Shown: positions 34,451-46,780 of the stretch, piece after piece
Position numbering within the stretch: position 1 is the stretch's first letter
How the letters are laid out: each line of letters starts with the position of its first letter
NCBI GenBank assembly: GCA_019426215.1
Contig: CM033399.1
Coordinates: forward strand, 26,917,022 to 26,981,021
DNA length: 64,000 nt
Direction: 5' to 3'
Source: Buddleja alternifolia
Lineage: Eukaryota; Streptophyta; Magnoliopsida; Lamiales; Scrophulariaceae
Translations under genes and position numbers: made by a program
The notes under the pieces: generated by a model
The model's database searches: none
The model's input: only the letters and a program-made list of their open reading frames with translations
Told to the model about the DNA's origin: nothing

Positions 34451-35130
34451 ATGAATATCTTAAGTTGGAACTGCCGGGGCCTAGGAGGGGCTCATGTAGT
34501 TCAAGAGTTGACGGATCTCATCCGCCGTCACCGTCTTTTTTTAATCTTTTTGTTTGAAACTAAATTTGATTCTTTGTCATTTGATTTTCTTAAGTCTAAG
34601 TTAGGTCTTTTTGATCTCTGTGTTGCTTCCTCGGGCCTTAATGGAGGACTCGGTCTACTCTAGTCAAAGGTTTTGATGTTATCTTACAGTCTTTTTCCCG
34701 TTCTCATATTGATGTTTCTGTTTATTCCTCCCCGAATTCGTCGGCTTGGCGATTCATGGGGTTTTTTCGGTAATCCTAAAACTTCTTTACGTAAGGAATA
34801 TTAGGATCTTTATAGAAGCTTAGTTCTGGTCTTTTCTCTGCTTGGTTGGTTTGTGATGACTTTAATGAAATTCTCACGCCTAATGAACAAGAAAGTCGTA
34901 ATAATCGACCCCTTTGGCAAATACGGGATTTCCACGAAGCCCTCTCTAATTCTGGACTTCATGATTTAGGCTATTCGGGGGACAATTTCACTTAGTCTAA
35001 TAGCCATGAGTATCCCTACACCGTGAGAGCCTGATTAGATAGAGGGTGTGCAAATATTAGGTGGAGTGAACTCTTCCCTCACACTATAGTTTCGTATCTT
35101 GAGGTTCTTTACTCGGATGATAACCTTATT
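34451..35130 (+). pseudogene. LINE ORF2 endonuclease domain
   Basis: The apurinic-type endonuclease nicks target DNA. ATG 34451 opens with NILSWNCRGLGG, and FLFETKFDS holds the catalytic Glu. After a break near 34663 the remaining motifs are scattered over three frames: DLGYSGDNFT, LDRGCANIRW, and the terminal SDD at 35113-35121, where endonucleases have SDH. A Trp codon after DNFT is TAG. The domain is dead by several independent lesions. Confidence 0.78.
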
Positions 35131-35397
35131 CTAATTTGCACATCACCAGCCTTTATAGTACAAAATTCAAAAAAAGGAAAAAAGAACATTAGTCTGCATG
35201 GCTCATAAGAGTGATTGTGAGAAGGTCATTTAAAAAGGCTTGGGATCCTAGTCGGCATGATTCAGATGGGAAAAGGTTAGGCTTAATATTAAAAATTGTC
35301 GAATTGGATTACTATAATGGGACCATGGCTCTCTCTCACTTCTAACAAAAAAAAGGATTAAAGAGCTTGAGAAATTGATCATTTCATCAAAAAAGGT

Positions 35398-37340
35398 TTG
35401 GTCACGACTGCATCTAAACACAAGGAGTTTCAAGCTCGACAAGAGCTTGAAGAGCTTAAGTCGTGTGAGGAAACCATGAGGAAACAGAGAAATCAGGTTT
35501 TATGGATGAAAGAAGGTGATCGCAATATGGGTTATTTTCATGCACATGCCTCTAGTAGATTGAAAAGTAATACTATTGAGAAAATTAAAGATCTGCATGG
35601 AAAATGGCGTACTAAAGAGGAAGAAATCCATTTTGTGATATCCTCATACTTCCAACAGATTTTTTCCTCTATAGAACCGCCACCTTCAACTCTTGATGAA
35701 GTCTTTGAATCGGTCCAATCTTGGGTGTCTGATGTGATGACTGGTTCTCTTGGAAGCCCGTACACGACTATGGATGTGAAAATGGCTTTGAGCCAAATGC
35801 ATCCTGTCAAATCCCCAGGACCTGATGGTATGTACCCTATTTTCTTTCAGGACTTTTGGGGATCGTTGGTAAAGATATTCCTTTGTGTGCTTTAGATGCT
35901 CTTAATAAAAGATCGCTTCTTCCTAAATTCAACTATACTCACATCGTTCTAATACCCAAAGTTGATAAGCATGAATCGGTATCACAATTCCGTCCTATAA
36001 GCCTATGTAATGTCGTTTATTAAATTATCTCCAAGTGTATAGCCAATCGGCTAAAACATTTCTTAAATGACATTATTTCTGAGTCACAATCTGCTTTTGT
36101 CCCTGGTAGGCTCATAACTAATAACGTTCTCATATCCTATGAAATTAATCATTATTTGAAAACCAAGATCTCTAGTAAGGATGGTTTTGCAGCTCTTAAA
36201 CTTGACATGGGCGAAGCGTACGACAGAGTGGAACGGATTTTTCTGGAGAGGGTGTTGGTAAGGTTTGGCTTTGATAAAAAATTCATGGATCGTATTATGA
36301 TGTGTGTGCGATCAATCACGTATTCCTTTATGCCAATGGGTAACCAGTTTGGATATTTAGCTCCTCAGCGAGGTATTCGACAGGGTTACTCGTTATCACC
36401 TTGTCTTTTTCTTTTATGTGCAGAGGTCTTTAGTTGTCTTCTGCAGGCTGAAGAAACAAAAGGGAAAATTAGAGGGACTAGTATCTGTCGAGGTGCGCCG
36501 GTCATATCTTACCTTCTTTTTGTAGATGATACTCTTATATTCACAGGGGCGAATGCACAGTCAATGTGGGCAATAAAAGAGGTTATTCAAAAGTATGCAC
36601 TAGCTTCGGGTCAGGAAATAAATTTGTAGAAGTCATCTATGGTGGTGAGTAAAAATGTCCCGAAGATAACTGCATGAGGGTTGGTGACTATATTGGGGGT
36701 TAAACTATCGACTAAGCATGAAAAGTATCTGGGGCTTCCCGTGGTGGTTGGTAGATTAAAAAAGAAAATCTTTGCTTCCTTATTAAATCGGGTGCATGCT
36801 AAAATCGAAGGGTGGAGTTCGAAATTTCTTTCTCTGGAAGGGAAAGAAGCTTTAATAAAAGCAGTGATTCAATCCATTCCCGTTTGCACAATGGGATGCT
36901 TCCGCCTACCTGATTATTTGATAAAAGAGATTGAATCAACAATGGCGAATTTCTAGCGGAAAAATAGGGATAGTCGAAAAATTCATTGGATTTCGTGGCA
37001 GAAATTGTGTGGAAAAAAAGATGAGGGTAGAGTGGGATTTCGAGAGCTGAAAGTATTTAATTTAGCTATGTTAGCTAAACAAGGGTGGAGGTTGCTTCAA
37101 CATCCAAATAATCTCTTGAGCTGGTTGCTTAAAGCTTGTTATACCCCGGAGTCGGAATTTTTCTTGGCGGATTTGGGCTCAACATCATCGTATACATGGA
37201 GGAGCATTATTAAAGCCCGATTTATAGTACAACAGGGGAGTAGACGGAGGATGGGAGATGGAGAGAAGATTAGAATATGGGCTGACCCGTGGATACCTCA
37301 CAAGATGGATTTTAGTACTATAGTGGAATGCAAGAGTTAG
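35398..37340 (+). pseudogene. LINE ORF2 reverse transcriptase
   Basis: The stretch starts with the KEGDRNMGYFHAHASSR linker and PVKSPGPDGMYPIFFQDFW. After a frame change near 35895 it shows SLCNVVY and KLDMGEAYDRVER, then QGYSLSPCLFLLC and LLFVDDTLIF. The catalytic FVDD is at 36519-36530 (most non-LTR RTs have FADD). The thumb region KYLGLPVVVGR, KIEGWSSKFLSLEGKEALIKAVIQ follows. Stops in the main frame at 36627-36629, 36954-36956 and 37338-37340 include TAG codons where Trp or Gln is likely. From 36156 to 38357 the reading frame is otherwise constant. Confidence 0.88.
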
Positions 37341-38527
37341 TTCCCTTATTGACCAAGAGACGGGATATTGAAATCAGGATTTACTTGATCGAGTATTCTG
37401 CCCGGAGGTTGCGGCACTTATTAAAACTTTTCCTCTCGGCTCGCGAAGGAATAAGGATAGGATTGTTTGGAATTTTTCGAAGTCGGGTACATTTGCTATT
37501 CTGAGATCATATCATATGGCGAAGGAAATGGATAGGAGGGGGTTGCGTTATCTAGCGATACAAAACAGGCTTATGCGTCTTGGCAATTTATTTGTTGAGC
37601 TCGTGTTCCACCCAAAATTAAAGTGTTTGCCTGGAAAACATGTAAAGAGGCGTTACGAACCTCCTCCAACCTGCTCAAACGGAGAATTGAACTGAATAGA
37701 AGCTGCCCCAGATGTGATACGGAGCGTGAAGATATCATACATACATTGCTGCTTTCTCCCTTTTCAAGGCAGATTTGGGCTCTTATGGAAGTACCTCACA
37801 ATATTTTTACGGGTAAGTTGGATTCGGTTGAAAGTTGGATACGCCATTGTCATGGAAAATTAGAATCAGACCAATATGGATTATTCTTAACGATAATTTG
37901 GTTCTTATGGTATCATAGAAACCAAAAGGTTTTGGAGAATAACAATATTCCTATTGATTCATTGATTGCGAGAATTCGCTCTTTCCATCTAGCTTTTCAT
38001 GAGACAGAGAAGAGTCAAGGAGGGCACATTACTGATACCACACTTATGCTTTGGTCGACTTCGGCAAGGGGATATGTGAAAACAAATTTTGCTGGAGCTC
38101 ATTTTAAGGAGCCGATGGGTTCAGGTATTGGGGTAATGGCTTGGGATTGGAATGGGGTTTGCTTAGCATGGTACCGAAGATTTCTAAATCGGCCATCATC
38201 GGCTGAAGAAGGAGAAGCCTTGGCTTGCTTAGAAGGACTTCATTTGGCGGCTTTACATGGATGGAGTAAAGTGATTCTTGAGGTGATGGTCTATCCCTTG
38301 TTCAGAAAATTAACTCACCATCGGAGGATTTATCCTCTGTGGGTCCTTTGGTTTTAGATATTCGTTTGTTTGTTGCGTCTTTTAATTTTGTCAGGTTTTC
38401 TTTCATTCGTAGAACTGTCAATTGTGTTGCTCATTGTTTAGCTCGTGGAGCTCGTTTTTCTGTTATCAGGGATGACTCTAATATTCCCGAGGATGTTGTG
38501 CGTCTGATGTCGGCTGATTTGGCTTAA
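37341..38527 (+). pseudogene. LINE ORF2 zf-RVT region and RNase H
   Basis: The zinc-finger-like block (KVFAWKTCKEALRT, CPRCDTEREDIIHTLL) is at about 37618-37760. An RNase H-like domain follows from about 38073. Its first catalytic Asp position reads Ala (VKTNFAGAHF), the Glu survives in EGEALACLEGL, and the second Asp position near 38285 reads outside the expected SD motif (VILEVMVYPL). A frame change near 38340 leads to SFIRRTVNCVAHCLARGA, ending at TAA 38525-38527. Two of three acidic residues are lost, so it would not cut RNA. Confidence 0.8.
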
Positions 38528-38549
38528 TAAAATCGTGTTAGTTCTTGTC

Positions 38550-38566
38550 AAAAAAATAAAAAAAAA
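38550..38566 (+). terminator. LINE poly(A) tail
   Basis: An A-rich run interrupted by one T follows ORF2 by about 22 bp, with AATAAA at 38527-38532. It marks the 3' end of the retroposed LINE RNA. Confidence 0.75.
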
Positions 38567-38567
38567 T

Positions 38568-39217
38568 TATAGGGCCTAAAAATTGGTGGTTAAGGGCCAG
38601 GGTGAGTGATGGTGGATCATGGAGATGATGGGGGATCATGTGACTTGATGGACAAGTGCACATTCGCTATTGTAGAGAGCAAATTCTCGATCTTACGCCA
38701 ATCTTGGTGTAGATATTCTCTTGGGCTTTTAGATAGAAGTAGTCTAGGGTCGGCACGCTTGAATTGGGCTATCTTATAACGGACCACTTGAATTCCTGAG
38801 CCCAAATAGATCGTCAGATTTATTGTAGCATCAATTTAATTAAATTTGTATATGTTTTATTTTAATAAATTTTTTATGATATTTAGTTATTACTTTACCA
38901 TCAAATCATACTTATTATTTATACTCTTAGCATTTAATAAAACTCAATGTATATACATCATTTTACAAATATTTTTTAGTTTAAGAGATGCATAATTGTG
39001 TTAATAAAAAAATCCAAAGTTACATTAAGCATTTCTCACTATATCTATAATATTTCTGAAACAAAAACTGAAATTTTGGATATCCACAAAATTTTAGTAA
39101 TTTTTCTATTCCAAAATCTACATTAATACCTTTATTTAATAATTAATTCCTTGGACGTAACTAATCCTTACTCTCTAGAGCTACTCAGGTTAGTCAATTC
39201 TCTTGACTGACATAAAT
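38568..39217. other. Noncoding flank
   Basis: A GATCATG-rich 80-bp stretch near 38610 and AT-rich sequence after it. No gene seen. Confidence 0.45.
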
Positions 39218-39809
39218 TTTTGAAAAATTTATTGAAAAGCCCCTCAACTATCCAAAAACTTAATGAAGATACTTATCTATTTCAAAGACTCATTCCACCA
39301 ACTTTTTATTCCAAAAACTTGAACAATTAGGGTTAACAATTTTTTGAATACAATTGCCCTTGATTTCGTAGATAAATAATTAGTCAATTAATTTTCGATA
39401 GATATTTTTATTTTTGACTTTTCAAATCGATAAATTGTATAATAGGATTTTTAATTTTTAACTTTAAATATTTTAATATTTGTTATGTATTATTTGTTGA
39501 TTTAAATATGTTAACTATCTTGTAAGCAATTATTTTCAATTTTTTAGCAAAAAAGAAAAAAAATTAGAAATTTTGAATTAAAATCGCAATTAATCAAAAT
39601 TGCCAATTTAAAATTTTAAAAAAATATTTCTATAATAAAATACAAATGGTTCATTCTTAATCTCAATGGCTAAGTGCAATTGCATCCAATAATTTGTTAA
39701 CCCTAACTATGAAGGTTTTTTAATAAAAAGTCGATGGAATAAGTTTTTTTAAATTGATATATATTTTCATGGACTTATTGACAATGGAAATATATTTGAC
39801 GATTTTTTT
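39218..39809. mobile_element. Fold-back MITE, family 1 copy 2
   Basis: It shares the CATTCCACCAACTTTTTATT core, the AGGGTTAACAA motif and the inverted layout with the element at 28402. The arms near 39285-39365 and 39650-39745 are reverse complements. The outer ends are more diverged than in copy 1. Termini approximate. Confidence 0.62.
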
Positions 39810-39880
39810 CTAAATTAATTTTCCATATTTTTTGTTTTCTGATTTATCTTTATTATTATTTCTGTTTCAATTTTTTTTTA

Positions 39881-41996
39881 GTCTCTGTTTGTTTGTCAGG
39901 GAATATAATTTTAATTGTGAATCTGATTCCCTGTTATCAGAATGTTGTGTTTAGTAACATTGCTTAAATTATGAAAAGGAATCAAATATCTCAAAACAGA
40001 GAATCCTGTACCCCATAACAAGAAAACTAAATCATTCTTCTTTTGAGGGTTTCTTATTCCCTTTTTCATGATTAAAACTTGAAAACATTTTTACTCTCCA
40101 TATTATGTTTTTTTACTACCAAAAAAAATATTTATATATATATATATATATATTTATATAATTATTATATTTCATCGATAAGGAAATATATCATATAAAT
40201 CAATATATATATATATATGCATATTTCTATATAACTTCCATATATAACATTTATAACTAAATATATTATTTACATGATAAGATATATACACACACACACA
40301 CACACACACATTATGTGTATATATCAATATTTAGGAATAATATTCATAAATAGTCATATATTTTAATTTAATTTTTATTTATTTTATCTACTCTTTGTAC
40401 CTCACATTTCGAGTATATTTTGGACCCATTAATTATTTTGACGTTTCCTATTCAAACTAGTTTATTGTTTGAATAAGATTATGAATACAAAATTATAGTT
40501 AGATTTAGAAAATGTTAACTTTTTTAATATAAAAATTTCACAAGATTGGATGACATAACATATACATATAAGTTACTTAAAAACAAAATTTAATTTAATG
40601 AAAATTTTCAAATGTAAATTTTATTTCTTACCAAATATGCATGAACTAAACATTAAAAAAATTTCTTATTCAGTTTTCTAGACACAACTAAATACTATTA
40701 TGGAATCAAATGCGGAATAATATGTTTGAGCTAGTAGTTTTATTATTGAAAATTAGTTTAACAATAACAAATTCGATTAAAAATGCGAGAAAAATAGGAA
40801 AAATATGAAAAGCTAATGACATGCATTGAAAAGTTTGGGAAATGATATATTGTTCGAATAAATAATATTTCCATCCTAAACTACTTCATCAACAATAAAA
40901 ATAATACAAAATGGAGATTATTTTAAAAAAAAAAAACTTCTAGACGAAGGGGGATACCTTGACCTGACAAACCTGGGCAGATAGCTTTTAAACATGAGCA
41001 TACAGACCCTATAAGACTCCAAATGAGAGAAAAGTTACAACTTGTGACCATTTGAGATTGAACCCAAGACCTCCTACATGAAAGTGAAATTTGATACCAC
41101 TAGACTAACAAGCCTTGGTCAAAATAGAGATTATTGAGTATAATCAATATTGCCCTCAACTTTTCAGTCACCAGAGATGAATTTTAATTTTTCATCTCTC
41201 GCTTTCTCACTCACTATCTTCATTTTGTCTTTTAGTTCCTTTTGAAAAAATTAATCAAAAGTTTAAAACTTAAGTCGCGTAGTATCAAAAAAGAACTAAA
41301 TTAGATACATATTTATTTTGGGTTAACGTATAATACAAAGACATGTGTAAACATAATATAATCCATAGATAATTATGAAAAATAAAAGAATAAATTCCGC
41401 GAACTTAAAGAAGCATCGATATTTCATACTTTTTAATTCTAGAAAAAAATGCAACATCAATATATTAATTATTACGCTATAATCAACTTTAGTTTTTTCA
41501 TAAGTTGCGAACTATCAGGTATTTATAGTGCTAATTGTGTGTATTAAACTTTGAATTATAAACAAAGTAGCTCATAAATTCATCAATGAAACACATGCTT
41601 TCGAGTTTACACATTGATCAAAATATAAGCTTAAAGTACGATAAAAATGAAATATCAGTGTAATATATCATTATTTTTTAATTGATATCATAATTTTATT
41701 TGCAAATTTGTATACAGTTTAAACTTATTATGTATACATGCTTAAAAAGATAATATTATACATTATACATATATGAAATACTATATAATTAGAAAATAAT
41801 TAGCTTTTAAAAAAAAATAACAAAAGGACAATTTGATCTTTGACTATAATTCATTTCATTTCTAGTTACCATTTACCAACTAAGGAATAATGATTTCATT
41901 CCTTTCTCATTCATGTTCATCATTCCTTTCCCATCTTTATTCCATCATTCCATTCCATTCCCCTTCCAATTCCATTCCTTCTTACCAGTCAAGCCC
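39881..41996. mobile_element. Probable PIF/Harbinger-type element, TTA duplications
   Basis: TTA precedes GTCTCTGTTTGTTTGTCAGG at 39881 and follows the right end, whose inward reading is GGGCTTGACTGGTAAGAAGG. The ends align imperfectly (G-CT--TG--TGGTNAG-GGAAT), and both carry inward GGAAT. The ~2.1-kb interior is AT-rich with (TA)n at about 40135-40152, (AC)n at 40289-40310, a SINE insertion and no transposase. This rests on diverged ends and a 3-bp repeat, so it is tentative. Confidence 0.45.
40923..41119 (-). mobile_element. tRNA-derived SINE with 16-bp target duplication
   Basis: On the minus strand the 197-bp element has an A box (TAGTCTAGTGG, within 41094-41107) and a B box (GGGTTCAATCTC, at 41054-41065) in tRNA-like spacing, and ends in a T-rich tail. 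It is flanked by CAAAATGGAGATTATT (40907-40922) and CAAAATAGAGATTATT (41120-41135), a 16-bp duplication with one mismatch. The tail type and A/B boxes resemble plant Au-like SINEs; family assignment needs a search. It lies inside the Harbinger-type element. Confidence 0.85.
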
Positions 41997-42245
41997 TTAG
42001 TCTTTTCCTTCTTCTTCATCTTCTTAAACTGACACCTTTGCTGCCACGTCCCAATGCTTGCTCAACAATTGTGGTCTCTCCCCCAACCCTCAAATCCACC
42101 AATTTTTCAAAAATCATCAACATCAATTTGAGTTTGAAGTTCCAGTTTCTGCCTTATTATATTTCATGCATGGTTCTAAGCCAAGATTCTTAAAGAGAGT
42201 ACAGTCTATGGGGTCGAATCGATGGAGTGAATTCAACTTTTGAGC
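41997..42245. other. Spacer
   Basis: CT-rich then mixed sequence; a 61-residue ORF (42058-42243) has no known domain. Confidence 0.4.
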
Positions 42246-43035
42246 CTATCTACATTTCTCTTTCAATTCAAATCCCCACATCTTTGTTAGGATTATTTCA
42301 AAAGTCTCCCTACAAGTGTGACAATATACTTTATTTAACTGCAGTGCAGAACTAATACAACTTACCATAAGCTCAATTGTACATTTATTGATGTATCTCA
42401 TTTGCCCTGGTTTTGCAGTATACTCACAGATTTGTTGCATCAAGAACGAGTGAACTGTACGCCCCCAAGCATACTCCCTTGAGGTATTCCCAATCATCCG
42501 CATACGCAAGCAAAAATCCCAGAGTATGAAAGTTATTACATGGAAATAAAATAGTATTACACACAAAAAGAACATACATCCTAACAAAATCCTTTATATC
42601 CGCTTTTGCTTTCCTACAGACTAACTCATACAATTTCATAACAATATTATCCCACGCCACTTCACTCAATTTCCCATTAAAATGTTTACTTAAGGTTTTA
42701 GACTCCACCAATTTCATATCCAAGTCAACATACTGACCCAACTCGTGGAGCCTCATCACAATGGAGAATTCAGACGCGAGAAATGGAACTTCAATGCCCT
42801 TACCGAAAATAAATGCCTTACTTTCCCAACAGAATGTCCGCAATAGTGCCCCAACTTGAGCTAAGCTATGGGTCATGTTCGGAATTTCCATGTATGAGAA
42901 GAACGAAGTCTTCTTTATTGCTTCTCGGTGCTTTTCCGACATTGATCGAACTAATTCTTCCATTACTTTATGGAATGTATTCGTGTGGCATCATGACAAG
43001 ACATCGTACTCCTTCCTCTGATGTTTTTCTGCCAT
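42246..43035 (-). pseudogene. Plant mobile-domain / DUF1985-like transposon protein fragment
   Basis: On the minus strand, ATG at 43033-43035 opens MAEKHQRKEYDVLS, then a TGA, then a long frame to 42424 and, after a one-base shift near 42480, a block ending at 42246. Visible segments include KKTSFFSYMEIPNM, FIFGKGIEVPFLASEFSIVMRLHELG, VLFVCNTILFPCN and YAWGRTVHSFLMQQ. The layout (hydrophobic strands, then FLF...LDDLE...WG) resembles plant mobile-domain or DUF1985 proteins that ride on MULE- or CACTA-like elements. No peptidase or transposase domain follows. Identity is by resemblance and may be wrong. Confidence 0.5.
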
Positions 43036-43525
43036 TTAAACCCTGCAAGGATCAAGTAACATAAAAGTTGATTAGGGTAAATAAATACACAAAGTTGAAA
43101 TTCACAAATTATCAGCACCCAAAAACTGAAATTAACTAAATTCGATTCACCTACACTCACAAATCCAAAATTAGAGGTGGAAATCGAATACCCATGTGGT
43201 GGTGGTGTGAGTGACGATGGTGGTATGAGGCTTCCAAGTGAAAAATTAAAAATTTAGGGAAGAAACTTTGTTGAAAATTGAATACCCAGGCGGCGGCGGC
43301 GATGGAGGAAGGAACTGAAGCAAGGCGAAAATCGATTTTGGGAGAAATTTCTGGCTATAATTTGAGAAGACAGTGAAGAAGGAGGCAACACGTTTGAGAA
43401 GACGCTGAAGAAGATGAGAACATAGAGGTTGAAGAAAGAGGGAATACACTAATGCACTTATGGACAATCACAAAATTTTTGTTCAAGTTAAGGGTATTTT
43501 TATCTTTTCACAGGGGTTTGGGTGT
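43036..43525. other. Upstream region of the mobile-domain fragment
   Basis: It contains GGTGGTGGTG and GGCGGCGGCG short runs. The minus-strand ORF at 43246-43467 is Ser/Leu/Phe-rich without a domain and looks like leader sequence. Confidence 0.4.
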
Positions 43526-45215
43526 TGTGATTCAGTCTAGCAGATAAATTTTTTGAACCGAACCGCACGAAGAATTAAATCCGGGGTTTCATGATATTAC
43601 AATTACGCAATAAAAATGCATTACATCAGAGAATAATCGAATTGCCTCTTAACGACAAAATTCGATCAATCAGCAGCAACCCCAAACTCCTGCCTCTAGA
43701 TTATCACGCAGAAGAAAAATCTTTGAGAAAGCTCCAATCTCCTCCCTGGAAACAATGGCGGCGGCTAGTTGGAGAGAAAGGGAGGGAATCTTGTCTTTCC
43801 TATTGCTCTAGGTTTCTTTAGCTCAAAGTCAGATTTTGAATGACTTTTTTTTGAGTTCTGACACTGACTAACTACTTATTCCACGTAAGCAGAACCCCTA
43901 GATATAATACAGAGGGGGAGGCCGCTACGCCCGTTTTGAATGGGCTTCCGAGCTTTGTTCCATCTTAGCCCATGTGTAATTAACTAAATCCAAGTCCAAT
44001 CCAATTGACAATTAATTAATTACTTTAATCCAATTAAAATTAATTTAATTTAACTTATAAATTAATTTCAATTAATTTAACTTATGAATTAATATGATTT
44101 AATTAATTTATTTAATCCAATTAAATATCTTTTAATTAAATCATGCTATCCGTTTTGTTAGTCAATCACATCAAATGTGATTTTACCAAAATACCTTAGC
44201 ATGGAAAAAACATGCCTTTTCTTCACATAGCATGACTCTCTAGGTTGAGCCAATTGAAAGTGGGAGGATTCCAAAGGATAAGGTTGTCATCTAGCCAGCA
44301 CCGTGAAATCAAATCGTAGCCCAATTGAATACGAGATGAACATGTCATCATGAACCTTGATTACGACTACTATATGAGTATAAACTCTTCACCGACGTGA
44401 CCCAATCAAGTAAGAGCCATGGTACGTCAAACTCAAAAAACTTGATGCTGTACTCGGTAATCATAATAATGTGAAATTACCAAACTACCCTCAATGACCA
44501 TCACTAGTTAGTTTATATGCTTTGGCCAAAGACATTGTAATTTCTATTACTTATGATTGTACAGGTCACATACTCGTTTACTGTCGAGATGATGAATCCC
44601 ATATTGGAAATTATCTTACAATGTCGAACGCACCATGTGAATTATACTTCGAGGTCGACCCCACCTATCAGGTGATATGGGTCTAACTACTCTAATAACA
44701 TATTCAATACTACAAGCACATTATAAATAACTTCTCAAGTCTAAAGTTCACGCATACTATCGCAATCTTAATCCCAATCATTGACTGTCAAAGAGTAAAT
44801 ACCCATGTGATATAATTAATGCGAGTCGAATTCAAATATGTTAATTCCATTAACTATATTCATGACACCAACTCCCATTATCTAATCGGTGTTCGAATGA
44901 CACTTCCTTATTAAAGTAGGTGTCATACGAGTTGATTTTTAATGCCCAATTAAAATTTCTTAACTCGCGAACTCCCCTTTTAAGAGATTAAGTACTTGAC
45001 TCTTTCAGTGCCTCCTCTTAACCATAAAAGATGGAAAGTCCATCTTCAAATCTCATGGACTTGTTTGTTCAATACATTCAAATGCCATCAGATTTATATA
45101 AACAAAATCAAAATCTTTATTCAATAAATAGAAACATAAAATAGTTTGTACAAATAACTTATCAAAGCCCTACTCAATCTAATTCCTCATTGGCATTGAG
45201 GACATACACCTAACA
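43526..45215 (-). repeat. 3' LTR of large minus-strand copia element
   Basis: This 1690-bp block recurs in the same orientation at 62087-63780 with many substitutions and small indels. In element sense it starts TGTTAGGTGTATG (45215 leftward) and ends at TGTGATTCAG-side sequence (43526). Position next to the polypurine tract makes it the 3' LTR. Divergence between the LTRs points to an old insertion. Confidence 0.88.
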
Positions 45216-45227
45216 ATCTCCCACTTG
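45216..45227 (-). promoter_or_regulatory. Polypurine tract of the large copia element
   Basis: The complement reads AAGTGGGAGAT directly beside the 3' LTR start. Confidence 0.7.
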
Positions 45228-45230
45228 CAC

Positions 45231-45953
45231 TCAACGCCAATTGCTATGGTATTTGATGCCCATCTTCTCAAAATGTTTATCTAGCATCACCTGTGATAAT
45301 GGCTTGGTGAGTGGGTCAGCCATATTGTCTGCTGAGGCTATTTTCTGCACGGCTATATCGCCTCTTCCAATGATTTCTCGTATTATATGACATTTCCTCA
45401 CCACGTGTTTAGATTTATTGTGAGACCTTGGTTCTTTAGCTTGCGCAATTGCTCCATTGTTGTCACACCATAGTGGTAACGACATTTCCACGCTAGGAAC
45501 CACTTGAAGTTTGGCTATGAACTTTCTCATCCAAACAACTTGTTTGGTTGCCTCAGACACGGCCACATATTTCGCCTCCGTTGTAGAATCAGCAGTTGTG
45601 CTTTCCTTGGAACTTTTCCAAGACATTGCTCCACCATTAAGCGTGAATATGTACCCAGAGGTGGACTTGAGGTCATCAAGATCAGATTGAAAATCTGCAT
45701 CGATGTAACTATCGACCTTCAATTCTCCATTTTAATATATCAATAGCATATCTTTAGCTCTTCTTAAGTACTTTAAGATACACTTCACTGCTGTCCAATG
45801 TTGCTCCTGCGGGTTTGCTTGAAACCTATTAACTATGCTCACAACATATGCCAGATCTGATCTCGTGCATAACATTGCGTACATGAGACTTCCTACTGCC
45901 GATGCATAGGGTGTATTCCTCATATTCATTCTATCCTTATCCGTTTTAGGACT
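45231..45953 (-). pseudogene. pol: Copia RT C-terminus and RNase H (large minus-strand element)
   Basis: The minus strand gives RT end and connection (YASAVGSLMYAMLCTRSDLAY, HWTAVKCILKYLRRAKDMLL) at 45732-45956, then one stop, then RNase H with [64 protein letters not shown] and ADPLTKPL at 45231-45722. The upstream half of RT is at 51210-51793, displaced by the gypsy insertion. TSD copies (CATAG) at 45954-45958 and 51205-51209 mark the split point, between the SHLS and SPKTDKD segments. Confidence 0.88.
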
Positions 45954-46006
45954 CATAGTCTAACACCCCAGATTTATAGTTATTAATTTTATAAAATTAT
46001 ATTATT

Positions 46007-46780
46007 GAGAAAATAGCAGATACCCTCCCCCCCAAACTATTAGGTGATGTGCGCTTTGCCCCCCAAACTATTCAAAGTTGCACTCAACGCCCTAAACTAT
46101 CATATATGTGCACTTTGCCCCCTCGGTCAGCTTCGGGCAGCACACAGGGGGCAAAGTGCTACAAACCTCATAGGTGAGGGGGCAAAGTGCACATCACCTC
46201 ATAGGTTGGGGGGTATCTGCTATTTTTTTAAAAAAATTCAAATATTCTTTATATTAACTTAACCCCCGTCGGTCAGCTACGGGAAAATTTTTACTCATTC
46301 ATCGTTCAATTTAAATCATGCATATTGGGATTTATTTGAATTTTTCTTGAAATATTATTTCTAGGTTTGAAATAAATAATTTTCAAATATGAAAATAAGA
46401 AAAATAAAAATAAAACATGAAAATAAATAAGAAAACAATGAAAAGAAGTATAAATTCAAATATTCATAATTTTCTAAAAACAAAAAAGACAATTCAAAAA
46501 TCCGGAAACATGAAAATAAATTAAAAAAAATAAAAAAAAGTATAAAAATAAAAAATAGAAAAATTAGTAAAAATTTAAAAATAAAAATAAAAAATGGTGA
46601 TGTGCGCTTTGCCCCCTCACCTATGCGGTTTGTAGCACTTTGCCCCCTGTGTGCTGCCTGAAGCTGACCGAGGGGGCAAAGTGCACATATATGATAGTTT
46701 AGGGTGTTGTGCAACTTTTAATAGTTTTGGGGGCAAAGTGCACATCACCTAATAGTTTGGGGGGTATCTGCTATTTTCTC
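46007..46780. mobile_element. 774-bp fold-back Mutator-like MITE with perfect 9-bp duplication
   Basis: The perfect terminal inversion GAGAAAATAGCAGATACC is flanked by TATATTATT at 45998-46006 and 46781-46789. The inverted arms extend nearly 190 bp (46007-46195 against 46597-46780). Inside the left half a second complementary arm (about 46175-46228, ending GGTATCTGCTATTTTTTT) makes the left half a near-complete element by itself, as if two copies had fused. The interior (46230-46595) is A/T-rich. A 9-bp duplication is typical of Mutator. No transposase. Confidence 0.9.

Larger units (their letters stand above)
32330..38566 (+). mobile_element. L1-type LINE, near full length, decayed
   Basis: A 5' leader with TC-rich sequence, ORF1 (DUF4283-like plus zinc knuckle), ORF2 (endonuclease, reverse transcriptase, zf-RVT-like, RNase H) and a poly(A) tail at 38550-38566 are in the order of plant L1 elements with C-terminal RNase H. 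Total length is about 6.2 kb. The 5' end is not defined, and no target duplication was found by eye. Confidence 0.88.

Noticed and set aside
32290..38600. Target duplication of the LINE
   Set aside because: No convincing direct repeat flanks the tail and the uncertain 5' end.
40923..41119. True tRNA gene on the minus strand
   Set aside because: A and B boxes are present, but the flanking duplication, length and tail show a SINE and no complete cloverleaf is apparent.
46361..46714. Phe/Ile-rich minus-strand ORF
   Set aside because: Translation of the A/T-rich interior of the fold-back MITE.
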